Of a stretch of DNA of 64,000 nt, positions 44,955 through 53,921 are shown piece by piece; position 1 is the stretch's first letter, and each line of letters starts with the position of its first letter. Source of the DNA: Desulfurobacterium thermolithotrophum DSM 11699 (lineage in GTDB: Bacteria; Aquificota; Aquificia; Desulfurobacteriales; Desulfurobacteriaceae). The stretch covers positions 502,501 through 566,500 of the forward strand of contig NC_015185.1 in assembly GCF_000191045.1 (NCBI RefSeq), written 5' to 3'. The position numbers were made by a program, and so were the translations under genes. The notes below the pieces were generated by a model. The model did not search any database, was not told the origin of the DNA, and was given only the letters and a program-made list of their open reading frames with translations.

Positions 44955-45049
44955 GGCCGGGTCCTCCACAACACCCGGAAGGTGAACCCCGCCAGGCCCG
45001 GAAGGGAGCAACGGTAAGCCTGAAGGGTGTGTGTGGTAAGGGTCTGGCC
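44955..45049 (+). ncRNA. ffs: Signal recognition particle RNA, small bacterial (4.5S) type
   Basis: About 95 nt. The apical domain is unmistakable: GCCAGGCCCGGAAGGGAGCA followed by ACGGTAAGCC, containing the GGAA tetraloop and the asymmetric loop bound by Ffh. The ends pair over 10 bp (GGCCGGGTCC with GGGTCTGGCC, G-U pairs allowed). It begins 28 nt after tRNA-Ser, suggesting a joint transcript, and its 3' end meets the convergent kamA-type gene. Confidence 0.93.
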
Positions 45050-45050
45050 T

Positions 45051-46106
45051 TTACATATCTGACATTTTAAATGTTTCGCCATTAAAACTTCTGAAGATGT
45101 AAAAATTCCCTTCCTTTTTATATCTATCTGGAAGTATTTGAACTTTTCCTTTTCCTCCTGGTCCATCTACTGCATAGTAAGGTATAGCAAAGGGAGAAAT
45201 TCTCTTAAAAAGTTTTTCTAAGATTTTTATTCCTTTTGTTATAGAAGTAGAAAAGTGCATTACCCCCTTTACAGGATCACAGTGAAAGAGATAGTAAGGT
45301 CTTACTTTTATTTTTTGAAGATTTCTAAATAGTTTTTCTAAAATATCTGCAGAATCATTAATTCCCTTTAAAAGAACTGTCTGATTATTTACAGGTATTC
45401 CGGCTTTTAGAAGATTCTTTACAGCTTCTTTTGAAAGTTCAGTAATTTCATCAGGATGATTGAAGTGAGTATTCACCCAAACTTTTTCTGCCTTTTCTAA
45501 AACTTCGAGTAAATCATCGTCAAGAAGTCTATGAGGTAAAGTTACAGGAGCTCTTGTTCCTACTCTTACAACTTCGACGTGGTCAATAGCTTTCAAACCA
45601 AAAAGAAGTTTCTTTAACCTCTCAATTGGTAAGAATAAAGGATCGCCTCCTGAAATGAGAACATCTCTGATATTTTCGTTTTTCCTTATATAGTTAAGTG
45701 CATTTTCTATTTCAGTATCACTAATAAAAAAGGTCTTTTTCTTCCAATTTCTCTTTCTCATACAGAATCGGCAAAGAGTAGGACAGAAATTTGTAGTAAC
45801 AACGAGCACTCTATCTGGATACCTATGAGTAAGGTGTAGAGTTTTTTTATCTCTTTCTTCACTTAATGGATCTTCTTCTCCTTTCGACTGAATAGCTTCA
45901 CTAATTTCCATTATGTTAGGAAAAATCATTCTTTTTATTGCACAACTTTTAACTGCAAGAGAAAGATAGTAAGGAGTAGAGAGAAAAGGATAAATGGAAG
46001 TAACCTTTTTAAAACTTTCCTTTTCTTCATCTGTTAAAGGAAAAAACTTTTCTATACTTTCAATATTTCTAACTAAATTTTGGAGCTCCTTTAGCCATTC
46101 CTTCAA
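45051..46106 (-). CDS. KamA/EpmB-family radical SAM aminomutase
   Basis: 351 residues. Radical SAM cluster CPTLCRFC (CxxxCxxC) within VTTNFCPTLCRFCMRKR, SAM-binding LISGGDPL, and the PLP-binding region near VDGPGGKGKVQILP. The length is closer to EpmB (EF-P lysine 2,3-aminomutase) than to clostridial KamA. It could make beta-lysine for EF-P modification or as a compatible solute; no epmA or efp is adjacent. Its start overlaps the upstream coiled-coil gene by ATGA. Confidence 0.87.
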   Translation of the reverse strand: MKEWLKELQNLVRNIESIEKFFPLTDEEKESFKKVTSIYPFLSTPYYLSLAVKSCAIKRMIFPNIMEISEAIQSKGEEDPLSEERDKKTLHLTHRYPDRVLVVTTNFCPTLCRFCMRKRNWKKKTFFISDTEIENALNYIRKNENIRDVLISGGDPLFLPIERLKKLLFGLKAIDHVEVVRVGTRAPVTLPHRLLDDDLLEVLEKAEKVWVNTHFNHPDEITELSKEAVKNLLKAGIPVNNQTVLLKGINDSADILEKLFRNLQKIKVRPYYLFHCDPVKGVMHFSTSITKGIKILEKLFKRISPFAIPYYAVDGPGGKGKVQILPDRYKKEGNFYIFRSFNGETFKMSDM

Positions 46107-46837
46107 TCAAGACTCCATTTAGAGCTATTGAGCTCTTCGTAGATAGTTTCTCTTGGACCAAACCTTTGAAGCTTAATTGTATCTGGAGCTATTTTTGTAT
46201 AGATAGCTCTAAACTCTCCATAAGGAGAAGTAACTCTTATACGGTAAATATCTTTTTTATCTCTTTTTAAAAGCCTTGAGGTTGTATCAATCCTTGACAG
46301 TGCAGAGATAAAACTTTCAAAAAGAAAGGGTCTTACAGAAACTTCTTTTACTAAATCTTTTCTGAATCTTCTAGAAAAAAGGACTTTAAAATCGTTTCTT
46401 CCAGTTACAAGAGATGATAAGGAGTTAAGAGCTACTTCTATAAACAATTCAACTCTAGGCTTTGGAACATCTGCTGTTTTTAAAGATTCTATCTTTTTAT
46501 TCTTTTCTGCTAATTCTCCCTTAAGTTGAGCTAATTCTTGAGTTAGAGATTCTATTTTCCTCTTATATTCATCTAATCTTTCAATCTCTTTAGTCTGAGA
46601 TTCAAAAGCCTCCTTTTCTTTTTTAAGTTCTCTTATTTGGTTTCTGAGTTCAGTTATCTCTCTGAAAAGTTCCTTTATCTTCTTATCTTTTCCTTTAAGT
46701 TTTTCATTAAGATTCTTTATCTGATTAATAAGATTTTCTCTATTTCTTTGAGGAACAACTTTCTTTGTCTTTTCCTGAACACGTCTTGCTTCAGCCTGAA
46801 GGAAATACTCTTCTATATCTCTAAACCCTTTTTTCAT
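46103..46837 (-). CDS. Coiled-coil protein with a RelE-like C-terminal segment
   Basis: 244 residues, not a family I recognise. Residues 30-125 form a nearly unbroken charged coiled coil (NLNEKLKGKDKKIKELFREI and onward). The C-terminal 110 residues begin FIEVALNSLSSLVTGRNDFK, pass through FRKDLVKEVSVRPFLFESFI and end YGEFRAIYTKIAPDTIKLQR then FGPRETIYEEL. That ending looks like the last strands of the RelE/ParE toxin fold (residue pattern RVIY...I.R.GHR..VY). No antitoxin gene is adjacent. The link to kamA by overlap suggests a translation-related role, which is inference. Confidence 0.65.
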   Translation of the reverse strand: MKKGFRDIEEYFLQAEARRVQEKTKKVVPQRNRENLINQIKNLNEKLKGKDKKIKELFREITELRNQIRELKKEKEAFESQTKEIERLDEYKRKIESLTQELAQLKGELAEKNKKIESLKTADVPKPRVELFIEVALNSLSSLVTGRNDFKVLFSRRFRKDLVKEVSVRPFLFESFISALSRIDTTSRLLKRDKKDIYRIRVTSPYGEFRAIYTKIAPDTIKLQRFGPRETIYEELNSSKWSLD

Positions 46838-46878
46838 CGGTCTAACTCCAGGAATAGTATGGTATAAACTAAATTGAA

Positions 46879-47649
46879 ATGAAAAAGGATAAGAAAAAAT
46901 TACTGATAAGAAATTTAGGGCATTCTACCTTTCTCGTAAAGAAGGAAAATTTAACAATACTTACAGATCCCTTCCTTACAAGTTCTGCGGGAGGCATTAA
47001 AAGAATTTTACCTCCTCCAGTTTCTCCAGAAGAGGTTTCTCCTGATTTAGTTCTTATTTCTCATGCTCACTATGACCATCTTGATCTTAAAACATTAAAG
47101 AAGTTAAACGGAAACTTTATTGTTGTAACTCCAGAAAATTGTAAAAAAGTAATAAGAACTGGACACAAAGTTATTGAACTAAAAGATTTCGAATCAACGC
47201 TAATTAAAGGAACCAAAATTATAAAGACTCCTGCTCTTCACAATAAAGGAAGAAACCTTCTTCATCCGGATACAGGTGTCGGTGGATTTGTCTTTGAAGT
47301 AGATGGCTTAAGATTCTACTTTGCAGGAGACACCACCTTTTCCTGTTCTTTCTATGAAGAAATTCTAGAGAAAACTCCTCATATAGATTTTGCAATGCTC
47401 CCTATAGGTGGTTTTATGCCTTTTCCTTTTAGAAAGTTTCATCAAACACCTGAAGAAGCAGTTAAAGGTTTTAAAATTTTAAAAGCTAATTATCTAATAC
47501 CCATACACTTTGGGACATGGCATCTATTTCCTTTTTACCTGAAGAAGGAAAAAGCCGTTGAAAGGCTGAAAACTTACAGTTATATTTGTAATTTGCAAGA
47601 TAAAGTAGTGATTATAGAGCCAGGCAGTAGCTTAACTTTTGAAATTTAA
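46879..47649 (+). CDS. Metallo-beta-lactamase-fold hydrolase (UlaG/UPF0173-like)
   Basis: 256 residues. Starts RNLGHSTFLVKKENLTILTD, then zinc motif LISHAHYDHLD (HxHxDH), later GDTTFSCSF (bridging Asp) and IPIHFGTWHLF (last His). It belongs to the ulaG/NAPE-PLD-like branch, hydrolases of lactone, phosphodiester or N-acyl lipids. The substrate is not evident. It is divergent from the coiled-coil gene, with 41 bp between starts. Confidence 0.87.
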   Translation: MKKDKKKLLIRNLGHSTFLVKKENLTILTDPFLTSSAGGIKRILPPPVSPEEVSPDLVLISHAHYDHLDLKTLKKLNGNFIVVTPENCKKVIRTGHKVIELKDFESTLIKGTKIIKTPALHNKGRNLLHPDTGVGGFVFEVDGLRFYFAGDTTFSCSFYEEILEKTPHIDFAMLPIGGFMPFPFRKFHQTPEEAVKGFKILKANYLIPIHFGTWHLFPFYLKKEKAVERLKTYSYICNLQDKVVIIEPGSSLTFEI

Positions 47650-47673
47650 AGAAATTTTTGATAATCTTCGGTT

Positions 47674-47946
47674 ATGAAACTGAAAAAATTAGTTGTTGGA
47701 ATATTCTTTATAACTGCTTTTGTCTACGGTTACTCGGAAGTAGGGAGTATTTCCTTTCATCATCAAGTAGAGTACCACTATAGCGATCATTACGCTTTAA
47801 ATATTTCTCAAAAAAGAGAAGAGGAAAAAACAGAACAAGTAAAAATTTGCAATCAAAAAGAATCTTTTAAAGAACAGGTCGAATATAGTACGAGAATTGA
47901 CTTCCGATTTGTTTCCTTCCCTCCTCGTGCATCTCCAATCGTTTAA
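47674..47946 (+). CDS. Small putative exported protein
   Basis: 90 residues with a plausible signal peptide (MKLKKLVVGIFFITAFVYGY) followed by a charged, His- and aromatic-rich region. No family is recognised and the ribosome site is weak. A possible promoter (TTGAAA, 15 bp, GATAAT) lies just upstream. It could be a real small periplasmic protein or chance; the signal-like N-terminus favours the former. Confidence 0.45.
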   Translation: MKLKKLVVGIFFITAFVYGYSEVGSISFHHQVEYHYSDHYALNISQKREEEKTEQVKICNQKESFKEQVEYSTRIDFRFVSFPPRASPIV

Positions 47947-48006
47947 AGTTTTCTTTAAGTAAATATAGCTAACAAGAAATTTTCAAGACTTTAAAAGGAG
48001 GAATTA

Positions 48007-50583
48007 ATGCTTAATGCTATACTAACTAAGATTTTTGGAAGTAAAAACGAAAGGGAAATAAAGAAATTAAAACCAATAGTTGAAAAGATAAATGCTTTAG
48101 AACCAGAATTTGAAAAAAAATCAAAAGAAGACCTAAGAGCATTAACTACTAAGTGGAAAGAGGAAATATCAAAAATTGAAGATGATAAAGAAAAGTTTAA
48201 ATACATGGACAAAATCCTTCCTGAAGCTTTTGCTGCAGTAAGAGAAGCAGCTAAAAGAACACTTGGAATGCGCCATTACGATGTTCAATTAATTGGTGGA
48301 ATGGTCCTTCACCAAGGAAAGATTGCTGAAATGAGAACAGGAGAAGGTAAAACACTTGTTGCTACACTTCCTGTCTATCTTAATGCTCTTGCAGGAAAAG
48401 GTGTTCATGTTGTGACTGTAAACGACTATTTAGCAAAAAGAGATGCTGAATGGATGGGACCAGTTTATAACTACTTAGGACTTTCAGTTGGATATCTCCA
48501 AAATAATATGGAAAAAGAGCAAAGAAAAGAAATGTATTCAAGAGATATAACTTATGGAACTAACAGTGAGTTTGGTTTTGATTACTTAAGAGATAATATG
48601 GCATTTTCAAAAGATGAAAAAGTTCAAAGAGAGCTCTTTTTTGCCATCGTTGACGAAGCAGATTCTATTCTTATTGATGAAGCAAGAACTCCTTTAATTA
48701 TATCCGGACCTTCCGAAGAAAACGTTGATGTTTACTACATTGCAGATGCTATTGTGAGACAACTTAAAAAGGACAAGCATTTCGAAGTTGATGAAAAGAC
48801 AAAAACAGCTGTATTAACGGATGAAGGAATTAGAGAAGTAGAAAAAATAGTTTCAAGTATGACAGGGATTAAAGACTTTAATCTCTATGATCCCAAATTT
48901 TCAGACCTTCTTCACGCGATTATTCAATCTTTAAGAGCTCACCATCTCTTCAAAAAAGATGTTGATTATGTTGTGAAAGATGGAAAGGTAGTTATAGTTG
49001 ACGAATTTACAGGAAGAATAATGCCTGGAAGACGCTGGAGCGATGGGCTTCACCAAGCTGTTGAAGCAAAAGAAGGAGTTAAGATAGAGGCTGAAAACCA
49101 AACTCTTGCAACAATCACGCTCCAAAATTACTTCAGACTCTATAAAAAACTTGCTGGAATGACCGGTACTGCTGAGACAGAAGCTGCTGAGCTTAAGGAA
49201 ATTTATGGTCTTGATGTTGTAGTTATACCTACAAACAAACCTGTGATAAGAAAAGACCATCCTGATTTGATATTTAAAACTATGAAAGCAAAGTATAATG
49301 CTGTCGTAAAAGAAATTGAAGAAAACTACAAAAAAGGAAGACCTGTACTTGTAGGAACAAATTCAATTGAAGCATCTGAGTATCTTTCAAGACTTTTAAA
49401 GAAAAAAGGTATTCCTCATCAAGTTTTGAATGCTAAGCATCATGAAAGAGAAGCCGAAATTGTTGCCCAGGCTGGAAGGCTTGGAGCAGTAACAATTGCT
49501 ACAAATATGGCAGGTCGCGGTACAGACATTCTTCTTGGTGGAAATCCTGAATTCTTAGCAAAAAAAGAATTAGAAAAGAAAGGAATTACTCCAGAAAAAG
49601 TAGGAGAGGAAAAGTATCAGGAAATATACAAAGAAACTTTTGAAAGATACAAAAAAATAACCGAAGAAGAAAAAGAGAAAGTAAAAGCACTTGGAGGCCT
49701 TTACATAATTGGTACAGAAAGAAACGAATCAAGACGTATAGACAACCAGCTTAGGGGTCGTGCAGGAAGACAGGGTGATCCTGGAGAATCAAGGTTCTTT
49801 TTATCTCTTGAAGATAATCTTTTAAGGTTATTTGGTTCGGATAGAATCAAGAAAATGATGGAAATGATGAATGTTCCAGATGATGAACCTATTACTCATA
49901 AAATGGTTTCAAAAGCTTTAGAGAATGCACAAAGAAGAGTTGAACAGCAAAACTTCCAGATAAGAAAGAGACTATTAGAGTACGATGAAGTTTACAACGT
50001 TCAAAGAAAAGTTATCTACGATCAGAGAAATAAAGTTCTTGAGGGAGAAGACTTTAAGGAAGATATCCTCTACTTTATGGAAGAAGTTGCCAAAGAAATG
50101 GTTGAAAACTATGCACCTGTTAATGTATTGCCAGATGAGTGGGATTTAAGTGCTTTAAAGAAAGCTCTTGAAGCAAGATTTGGTTTTGAGTTTAACATTC
50201 CGTCTACTTATGATGAACTGATGAACTTGTCTATTGAAGATGCTCACGACGATAGAGAAAAACTTGTAAAGCTTATATATGATAGACTTGTAAAAGAGTA
50301 CGAAAAAATGGAAAAATTAGTCGGAGAGGGACAGCTTAGAGAAATAGAGAGAATGATTATGCTTCAAACTCTTGATCATTACTGGAGACAACACCTATTA
50401 GCACTTGACCATATTAAAGAAAGTATAGGCTGGCGAGGTTACGGTCAAAGAGATCCAATCGTAGAATTTAAAAAGGAAGCTTTCCAGCTCTTTGAAGAGC
50501 TCATCTCCAATATACAGAATGGAACGGTAGACGGTCTCTTTAATTACTACAGATACGTACAGAGCCAAATAAATGAATCATAA
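48007..50583 (+). CDS. secA: Preprotein translocase ATPase SecA
   Basis: 858 residues, AGGAGG 5-6 bp before ATG. Nucleotide-binding domain 1 has EMRTGEGKTLVATLPVYLNA and the DEAD-type VDEADSILIDEARTPLIISG; the preprotein cross-linking domain follows; NBD2 has NMAGRGTDILLGGNPE and GRAGRQGDPGESRFFLSLED. The C-terminal zinc-binding SecB-contact motif is absent (ends YVQSQINES). It drives Sec export of the many signal-peptide proteins in this window. The 3' end overlaps the earliest possible start of the next gene. Confidence 0.97.
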   Translation: MLNAILTKIFGSKNEREIKKLKPIVEKINALEPEFEKKSKEDLRALTTKWKEEISKIEDDKEKFKYMDKILPEAFAAVREAAKRTLGMRHYDVQLIGGMVLHQGKIAEMRTGEGKTLVATLPVYLNALAGKGVHVVTVNDYLAKRDAEWMGPVYNYLGLSVGYLQNNMEKEQRKEMYSRDITYGTNSEFGFDYLRDNMAFSKDEKVQRELFFAIVDEADSILIDEARTPLIISGPSEENVDVYYIADAIVRQLKKDKHFEVDEKTKTAVLTDEGIREVEKIVSSMTGIKDFNLYDPKFSDLLHAIIQSLRAHHLFKKDVDYVVKDGKVVIVDEFTGRIMPGRRWSDGLHQAVEAKEGVKIEAENQTLATITLQNYFRLYKKLAGMTGTAETEAAELKEIYGLDVVVIPTNKPVIRKDHPDLIFKTMKAKYNAVVKEIEENYKKGRPVLVGTNSIEASEYLSRLLKKKGIPHQVLNAKHHEREAEIVAQAGRLGAVTIATNMAGRGTDILLGGNPEFLAKKELEKKGITPEKVGEEKYQEIYKETFERYKKITEEEKEKVKALGGLYIIGTERNESRRIDNQLRGRAGRQGDPGESRFFLSLEDNLLRLFGSDRIKKMMEMMNVPDDEPITHKMVSKALENAQRRVEQQNFQIRKRLLEYDEVYNVQRKVIYDQRNKVLEGEDFKEDILYFMEEVAKEMVENYAPVNVLPDEWDLSALKKALEARFGFEFNIPSTYDELMNLSIEDAHDDREKLVKLIYDRLVKEYEKMEKLVGEGQLREIERMIMLQTLDHYWRQHLLALDHIKESIGWRGYGQRDPIVEFKKEAFQLFEELISNIQNGTVDGLFNYYRYVQSQINES

Positions 50584-50638
50584 GGAGCTGTTCATTCCTT
50601 GTGATAAAATAGATGTCAAGGTTTTAGGAGAAGAAAAG

Positions 50639-51475
50639 GTGAAGAAGTTTTCTATAGTTTTACTTAGTTTGATGCTGTTTGCTTCTCAAGCATATGGAGA
50701 CATCTATACGGTTAAAAGAGGCGATTCTCTTTATACAATTGCAAAGAAGTTTAAAACAACTATTAGAAAAATAAAAAGACTTAATGGTTTAAGGAGTAAT
50801 ATCATACGTCCTGGTCAAAAGCTTATAGTTCCGGGTAGGAGATTTAAACCCAAAAAAAGCTTAGAAACTATAACTTTTCTTGAAAAAAAAGCAGATAACA
50901 CAGTTTCTAATAGTATGGTCAAAGCAGGAAATGAAATATACCCCATAACTACTGTTGTATTAGAAGAAGGTGAACGCTTAGCTGATGCACTTTCTACTCC
51001 TCTTGATGTTCCGTATGATAACTGGAATCTTTCCATTTTGGAAGATCCAGAATATAAAAGTGCTCTCTTAAAGGTACTTGCAAAAGTTTTTAAAAATCTC
51101 AAAAATACCCCTTACGTTTTTGGTGGAGGTAATCCAAAATATGGACTTGATTGTTCCTCATTTACTATGTATGTTTATAGGAAGTTAGGGATTAATCTAC
51201 CAAGAACTGCTCGAGCTCAGTTTAACGTTGGAGTTCCTGTTTTAAAAGAGGAATTAAAAGTGGGAGATCTTGTTTTTTTTAGAACATATGCAAGATTTCC
51301 ATCTCATGTAGGTATATACATTGGAAACGGTAAATTTGTACATTTTTCGTCAATGTATCATGGACTTGCTATATCTTCTCTTGATAGTCGTTACTTTAGA
51401 AAGCGCTACATTGGGGCAAAAAGAATTTTAAGTGAAAAACTTGTTAAAAAAATAGTTCTTGCAAACGGTAACTAA
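50639..51475 (+). CDS. LysM-NlpC/P60 cell-wall hydrolase
   Basis: 278 residues from GTG 50639 (AGGAG 8 bp upstream); an upstream ATG lacks a ribosome site and would spoil the signal peptide. Signal peptide (to about residue 20, SQAYG), LysM domain (YTVKRGDSLYTIAKKF to RPGQKLIVPG), linker, and NlpC/P60 peptidase with catalytic Cys in YGLDCSSFTMYVYRKLG and His in PSHVGIYIGNGKFVHFSS. It cleaves peptidoglycan stem peptides in the periplasm. Confidence 0.9.
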   Translation: MKKFSIVLLSLMLFASQAYGDIYTVKRGDSLYTIAKKFKTTIRKIKRLNGLRSNIIRPGQKLIVPGRRFKPKKSLETITFLEKKADNTVSNSMVKAGNEIYPITTVVLEEGERLADALSTPLDVPYDNWNLSILEDPEYKSALLKVLAKVFKNLKNTPYVFGGGNPKYGLDCSSFTMYVYRKLGINLPRTARAQFNVGVPVLKEELKVGDLVFFRTYARFPSHVGIYIGNGKFVHFSSMYHGLAISSLDSRYFRKRYIGAKRILSEKLVKKIVLANGN

Positions 51476-51492
51476 ATAAAAGGAGGTGTGCG

Positions 51493-52941
51493 ATGAACAC
51501 AAGACAGCTTCTAAAAGGCGTAACTTTGTCTTTAACCGCTACATTTTTATTCTCTCTTCCTTCCTTTGGACAAGAGGTTAAACCAACCCCTCAAGATTAC
51601 AATGTTGTAGAGTCCTTGGAAAAAGTTTTTGAAAGTGTTGCTGAAAAGGTAAAACCTGCTGTAGTCAACATTAGTACTGTATCAGAAGTAAAATTTAAGC
51701 ATCCACCAATTCCTCCTGAATTCAGAGACTTTTTCTTCCACTTTGGCATTCCATTTCCTTTTGACAATATGCCTGACGAATTTAAGACTAAATCTTTAGG
51801 ATCAGGTTTTATTGTGAAAGTAAAAAATGGTTGGGCCTATATCCTTACTAACAACCACGTTATCGATAAGGCAACAAAGATAAAAGTAAAATTGAGTGAT
51901 GGTTCGATTTACAAAGCTAAAGTTGTTGGAAAAGATCCAAAAACTGATATAGCTCTTATTAAGATTAAAATAGGAAATAAGAAAGTTCCAACCGTTGAAC
52001 TTGGAGATTCTGATAATATAAAGGTAGGAGAGTTTGTTATAGCAGTTGGGAATCCCTATGGTCTTAACTGGACAGTTACACATGGAATTGTTTCTGCAAA
52101 AGGAAGACATGGTCTTGGTTTAAATCCAATTGAAAACTTCATTCAGACAGATGCAGCAATCAATCCTGGTAATAGTGGTGGTCCACTTTGTGATATCCAC
52201 GGAAAAGTAATTGGAATAAACACAGCAATTGTTAGAAATGCTCAAGGTCTTGGCTTTGCTGTGCCTATTAATATTGCACAAAAAGTTATGAATGACTTAC
52301 TAAAATATGGAAAAGTCATAAGAGGATGGTTAGGTGTATACATCGAAGATCTTTCACCAGAAATCGCTAAAAAGTTTGGAGTTAAGAAAGGAGTTCTTGT
52401 TACAAAAGTTGTAAAAGATAGTCCTGCAGAAAAAGGAGGCCTTAGGAGTGGAGATATAATAGTTGAGTTCAACGGAAAACCCGTGAAGAATGTTTCTGAT
52501 CTTCAACTTAAGGTTATTAACACAAAACCTGGCGAGAAAGTGAAGGTAAAGATAATAAGAGACGGTCAAAAGAAAGTTCTTACTATAAAAATTGGAGAAA
52601 TGCCGGGTTCAAAACAGGTAGCAATGGAAAACTTACTTTCAAAGTATGGATTTTCCGTTCAAAAACTTACCCCAGAGTTAAAGAAAAGAATTGGAATTCC
52701 TAAATGGATAAAAGACGGTTTAATTGTTACTACAGTCAAACCAGGTTCTCCTGCAGATGATGCAGGACTTAAAGAAGGAGATGTTATTGTTAAAGCAGGA
52801 ACAACTCCAAGAAGTATGGAAATAATGAGAAGTGTGGACGATTTACTTTCTATTATAAAGAAAGCAAATGGTTCTGGTGTACTTCTTAAAGTAGTAAGAG
52901 GAGAAAATGTAATTTTCCTCGTTTTAACCTCTGAAGAATAA
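51493..52941 (+). CDS. Periplasmic serine protease, DegP/HtrA (Do) type
   Basis: 482 residues with signal peptide (to about 26, PSFGQ). Trypsin-like domain with His in ILTNNHVIDKA, Asp in DPKTDIALIKI and Ser in AAINPGNSGGPLCDI. Two PDZ domains follow (GWLGVYIEDLSPEIAKKFGV; IPKWIKDGLIVTTVKPGSPA). It degrades or refolds damaged envelope proteins. AGGAGG precedes the ATG; 17 bp separate it from the hydrolase gene and 11 bp from the sigma factor gene, so these three likely share an operon. Confidence 0.95.
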   Translation: MNTRQLLKGVTLSLTATFLFSLPSFGQEVKPTPQDYNVVESLEKVFESVAEKVKPAVVNISTVSEVKFKHPPIPPEFRDFFFHFGIPFPFDNMPDEFKTKSLGSGFIVKVKNGWAYILTNNHVIDKATKIKVKLSDGSIYKAKVVGKDPKTDIALIKIKIGNKKVPTVELGDSDNIKVGEFVIAVGNPYGLNWTVTHGIVSAKGRHGLGLNPIENFIQTDAAINPGNSGGPLCDIHGKVIGINTAIVRNAQGLGFAVPINIAQKVMNDLLKYGKVIRGWLGVYIEDLSPEIAKKFGVKKGVLVTKVVKDSPAEKGGLRSGDIIVEFNGKPVKNVSDLQLKVINTKPGEKVKVKIIRDGQKKVLTIKIGEMPGSKQVAMENLLSKYGFSVQKLTPELKKRIGIPKWIKDGLIVTTVKPGSPADDAGLKEGDVIVKAGTTPRSMEIMRSVDDLLSIIKKANGSGVLLKVVRGENVIFLVLTSEE

Positions 52942-52952
52942 GGAGTAAGAAT

Positions 52953-53921
52953 ATGGAGGAGAAAGGTTTTTTCTTTGAAGATGAAGAAAACTTTGAACTG
53001 GATAATCCTATTGATGCTATAGACGAATCTTTACCGTCTGAAGTAGACCTATTTAACCAGCAGATTGATCCATCGCTTATTGAGTCTTTTGTTCCGGATA
53101 AAGACTCTCTTGATGCTTTTTTAAAGTCAATATCAAAGATTCCTCTTCTTTCACGAGAAGAGGAAATAGAATATGCTAAAAGGGCCAAAGCTGGTGATAA
53201 AGAAGCATTAAAGAAACTTGTAGAGTCAAACTTGAGATTTGTAGTTAGCGTGGCAAAGAAGTATTTAGGTTGTGGACTTCCTCTCCACGATCTTATTGCA
53301 GAAGGAATATTAGGACTAATTGAAGCAGCAAGAAGGTTTGATCCAGACAAAGGTGTAAAGTTCATTTCTTATGCAGTTTGGTGGATTAGACAATCTATTA
53401 TGCAAGCTCTCGCTCAACAAACAGGAGCAGTAAAAATTCCTGTTAAACAGGCTGTTCTTGTTAATAAAATTACCCGTTCTTATGGAGAGCTCCTAAAAAA
53501 ACTTGGCAGAGAACCTACAACAGAAGAACTTGCAGAATATGTAGGAATGGAACCAAAAGAAATAGAACGACTTTTAACTGTTTGTCAAGTACCCCTTTCT
53601 CTTGATACTCCCATAGGAGATGAAGAAGACACAACGTTTAAAGACTTCTTGAAAGGAGAAGGAACTGCAGAAGTAGAGGAAAAAGTGGTACAGGAAGAGC
53701 TAAAGCAGAGTATACAGGAAATGCTTGAACAGCTTACTCCTCAGGAAAAGAAAATAATCATAATGAGATTTGGTCTTGACGGAAATGAACCTAAGACTCT
53801 TAGAGAAATTGGTGAAAAACTTGGCATTAGCCGTGAAAGAGTTAGGCAATTGGAAACAAGAGCAAAGAAAAAGATGAAAGAATATGCCTTAAGAAAAAAG
53901 CTTAACGTTTTTCTGAATTAG
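52953..53921 (+). CDS. Sigma-70 family RNA polymerase sigma factor (group 1/2, RpoS/SigA-like)
   Basis: 322 residues. Acidic N-terminus, then region 1.2 (DSLDAFLKSISKIPLLSREE), region 2 (LRFVVSVAKKYLG, DLIAEGILGLIEAARRFD, KFISYAVWWIRQSIMQAL), region 3 and region 4 (EIGEKLGISRERVRQLETRA). It lacks the long 1.1 and non-conserved regions of large RpoD, so either a short primary factor or an alternative group 2 factor. The link to htrA and a wall hydrolase suggests an envelope or stationary-phase role. Its 3' end overlaps the convergent motB2 by 20 bp. Confidence 0.88.
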   Translation: MEEKGFFFEDEENFELDNPIDAIDESLPSEVDLFNQQIDPSLIESFVPDKDSLDAFLKSISKIPLLSREEEIEYAKRAKAGDKEALKKLVESNLRFVVSVAKKYLGCGLPLHDLIAEGILGLIEAARRFDPDKGVKFISYAVWWIRQSIMQALAQQTGAVKIPVKQAVLVNKITRSYGELLKKLGREPTTEELAEYVGMEPKEIERLLTVCQVPLSLDTPIGDEEDTTFKDFLKGEGTAEVEEKVVQEELKQSIQEMLEQLTPQEKKIIIMRFGLDGNEPKTLREIGEKLGISRERVRQLETRAKKKMKEYALRKKLNVFLN

